A stretch of 64,000 nt of DNA from Phaeacidiphilus oryzae TH49. GTDB taxonomy: Bacteria > Actinomycetota > Actinomycetes > Streptomycetales > Streptomycetaceae. The notes beneath the pieces are model-generated. The model was not told the DNA's origin. It searched no databases and saw only the letters and a program-made list of their open reading frames with translations. The DNA lies in assembly GCF_000744815.1 (NCBI RefSeq), contig NZ_JQMQ01000005.1, positions 938,055 to 1,002,054 on the forward strand. The letters run 5' to 3'. Below, in pieces: positions 62,534-64,000 of this stretch (position 1 is the stretch's first letter; each line of letters begins with the position of its first letter). The position numbers and the translations under genes are program-made.

Positions 62534-64000
62534 TCAGGCGGCCGGTACGACGGCGCCCTTGAAGGTCCGCCGGATGTACTCCTGGACCTGCTCGGACTGG
62601 AGGAGCTTGAGCAGCTTCCGCACCCGCGGGTCGTTCTGGTGCCCGTCCTTCACCGACAGGACGTTGGCGTACGGATTGCCCTTCGCGCTCTCCAGCAGGA
62701 TCGAGTCCCGGTCCGGGTCGAGCCCGGCGTCCAGCGCGTAGTTGCCGTTGATGATCGCCGCGTCCACGTCGTCCAGCGAGCGCGGCAGCTGGGCCGCGTC
62801 CAGCTCCTTGAACTGGAGGCGCTTGGGGTTGCCGGTGATGTCCTGGACGGTGGCGCCGGTGCCGGCGCCGCTCTTCAGGGTGATCAGGCCGTCGTCGGCG
62901 AGCAGCTTGAGGGCGCGGCCCTCGTCGGTGGCGTCGTCGGGCACCGCGATGGTGGCTCCGGCGCCCAGCTGAGCGGTCTTCTTCACCTTGTGCGAGTAGA
63001 GGCCGAGCGGCTCCAGGTGCACCGGCCCGACCGAGACGATGTGGGTGCCGTGCGTCTTGTCGAAGTCGTCCATATAGGGCACGTGCTGGAAGTAGTTGGC
63101 GTCGGCCGAGCCGTCCTCGACGGCGGTGTCCGGCGTGACGTAGTCGTCCACCACCTCGATCCGCAGCTTGAGGCCGGCCTTGGCGGCCAGGTTCTTCCGC
63201 ACGTACTCCAGGATCTGGGCGTGCGGCACCGGGCTCGCCACCACGGTCAGCGGGGCGTCGGCGGCGGCCGCGGAACCGCCGGAGGAGGCCGGGCCGCCGA
63301 CCCCCCAGGCGACCCCGCCGGCCACGACCGCGGCCGCGGCCACCGCAGCGGTGGCCACCCTTACCGGGCGCCGGGCGAAGAGCGGCCCGAAGGCGCGTCC
63401 CAGCGCCCGGCCCAGCCGGCGGCCGAGGGCGCTGCGGTGCTCGGCGCCGCCGCGGTGGTCGAGTGCCCTCGCCAGCCCGTCGCCGACCAGCTGGACGAGG
63501 GTGACCAGCACGACCAGCTCGACCACGATGACGACCATGAAGCGGGTGTCGAACCGCATGTAGCCGTTGGTGATCGCCAGCGAGCCGAGCCCGCCGCCGC
63601 CCACCGTGCCGGCCATCGCCGAGTAGCCGATCAGCGCGATCACCGTGGTGGTGAGCCCCGCGACAAGCGAGGGGAGGGACTCCGGCAGCAGGGCCTTGCG
63701 GACCACCGTCCAGGTGCCGCCGCCCATCGCGTGGACGGCCTCCACCAGCCCGCCGTCCACCTCGCGGACGGCACTCTCCACCAGCCGGGCGAAGAACGGG
63801 ATGCCGCCGATCGCCAGGGGCACCGCGGCCGCCTGCCAGCCCAGCGAGGTGCCCACCACCCAGCGGGTGAACGGGATCAGAGCCACCATCAGGATCACGA
63901 AGGGCAGCGACCGGCCGATGTTGACCAGCGCCGACAGCGCCTTGTTGAGCACTGCCGCCGACGGGCCGCCGCGCAGCAGGCCACCGCGGTCGGTGAGCAC
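62534..64000 (-). CDS. MetI-MetQ fusion: methionine ABC permease joined to substrate-binding domain (5' end cut)
   Basis: One uninterrupted frame holds a MetI-like permease and an NlpA/MetQ-like binding domain. The permease part (first 185 residues) has LPFVILMVALIPFTRWVVG, the EAA-loop EAVHAMGGGTWTVVRKALLPES and IALIGYSAMAGTVGGGGLG. After a linker and an extra helix (RVATAAVAAAAVVAGGVAWG) the MetQ part begins LTVVASPVPHAQILEYVRK and includes VEDGSADANYFQHVPYMDDF. There is no lipobox Cys, so the binding domain is tethered by the helix. The protein continues beyond 64000; the ATPase should follow upstream. Confidence 0.88.
   Translation of the reverse strand: MLTDRGGLLRGGPSAAVLNKALSALVNIGRSLPFVILMVALIPFTRWVVGTSLGWQAAAVPLAIGGIPFFARLVESAVREVDGGLVEAVHAMGGGTWTVVRKALLPESLPSLVAGLTTTVIALIGYSAMAGTVGGGGLGSLAITNGYMRFDTRFMVVIVVELVVLVTLVQLVGDGLARALDHRGGAEHRSALGRRLGRALGRAFGPLFARRPVRVATAAVAAAAVVAGGVAWGVGGPASSGGSAAAADAPLTVVASPVPHAQILEYVRKNLAAKAGLKLRIEVVDDYVTPDTAVEDGSADANYFQHVPYMDDFDKTHGTHIVSVGPVHLEPLGLYSHKVKKTAQLGAGATIAVPDDATDEGRALKLLADDGLITLKSGAGTGATVQDITGNPKRLQFKELDAAQLPRSLDDVDAAIINGNYALDAGLDPDRDSILLESAKGNPYANVLSVKDGHQNDPRVRKLLKLLQSEQVQEYIRRTFKGAVVPAA

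Overview
The window is about 64 kb of very GC-rich actinobacterial chromosome, most likely from a sporulating member of the Streptomycetaceae (Streptomyces, Kitasatospora, Streptacidiphilus or close relatives). The reasons are a near-canonical SsgB (sporulation division protein), an AfsA-type butyrolactone synthase, PimA/PI-mannoside assembly, many GTG starts with GGAGG-type ribosome sites, and a gene order (DUF349, rel, apt, secFD, yajC, ruvBAC, yebC, pdxTS, pimA, pgsA, EF-G-like, thrS, ssgB) that I recall from Streptomyces chromosomes. Long antisense open frames are everywhere because of the GC bias and were left out.

Layout. 1-4636: start of aspS, then hisS, a metallo-beta-lactamase-fold hydrolase, a membrane cyclophilin and a DUF349 protein. 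4821-17493, almost all on the minus strand: rel (ppGpp), apt, the secD-secF-yajC translocase genes, ruvC-ruvA-ruvB, yebC, pdxS/pdxT (PLP synthase) and a LemA-like protein. 17548-25094: a translationally coupled pgsA - acyltransferase - pimA operon (phosphatidylinositol mannosides), a divergent EF-G paralogue and a large membrane protein. 25143-29895: a beta-oxidation-like set (thiolase, enoyl-CoA hydratase, SDR, acyl-CoA dehydrogenase) with a TetR regulator and two identical 17-bp operator-like sites. 29947-41324: HIT protein, thrS, an unknown gene next to a DUF4365 protein, an exonuclease, ssgB between two identical inverted tRNA-Val genes, CGNR regulator, DsbA-like protein, acetyltransferase, and pabC/pabB for folate.

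41494-43280: a tRNA-Gly/Cys/Val cluster followed by about 1.5 kb of decayed mobile DNA (integrase remnant, VOC-family remnant, a symmetrical nested inverted repeat, a small membrane protein) ending at a second tRNA-Val(GAC). After a Ser/Thr kinase comes the most interesting region, 46796-53548: afsA - HAD phosphatase - cytochrome P450 in one coupled operon, and convergently MFS exporter - FAD monooxygenase, with a divergent ArsR-family regulator. The same 8-8-8 inverted repeat (TAGGTACG-N8-CGwACCTA) lies at the same distance, 37-38 nt, upstream of both afsA and the exporter. This suggests one small regulon built around a butenolide/butyrolactone-type signal but controlled by an ArsR protein instead of the usual TetR receptor.

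53607-64000: a second copy of a 130-bp palindromic repeat also found at 4657, a TrmH-type methyltransferase, cobalamin genes (CysG-like methyltransferase, a giant disordered-BluB-CobT fusion that is broken by frame changes in this assembly, and CobL with an altered SAM motif), an acetyltransferase, and a methionine-type ABC permease covalently fused to its substrate-binding domain, running off the window end.
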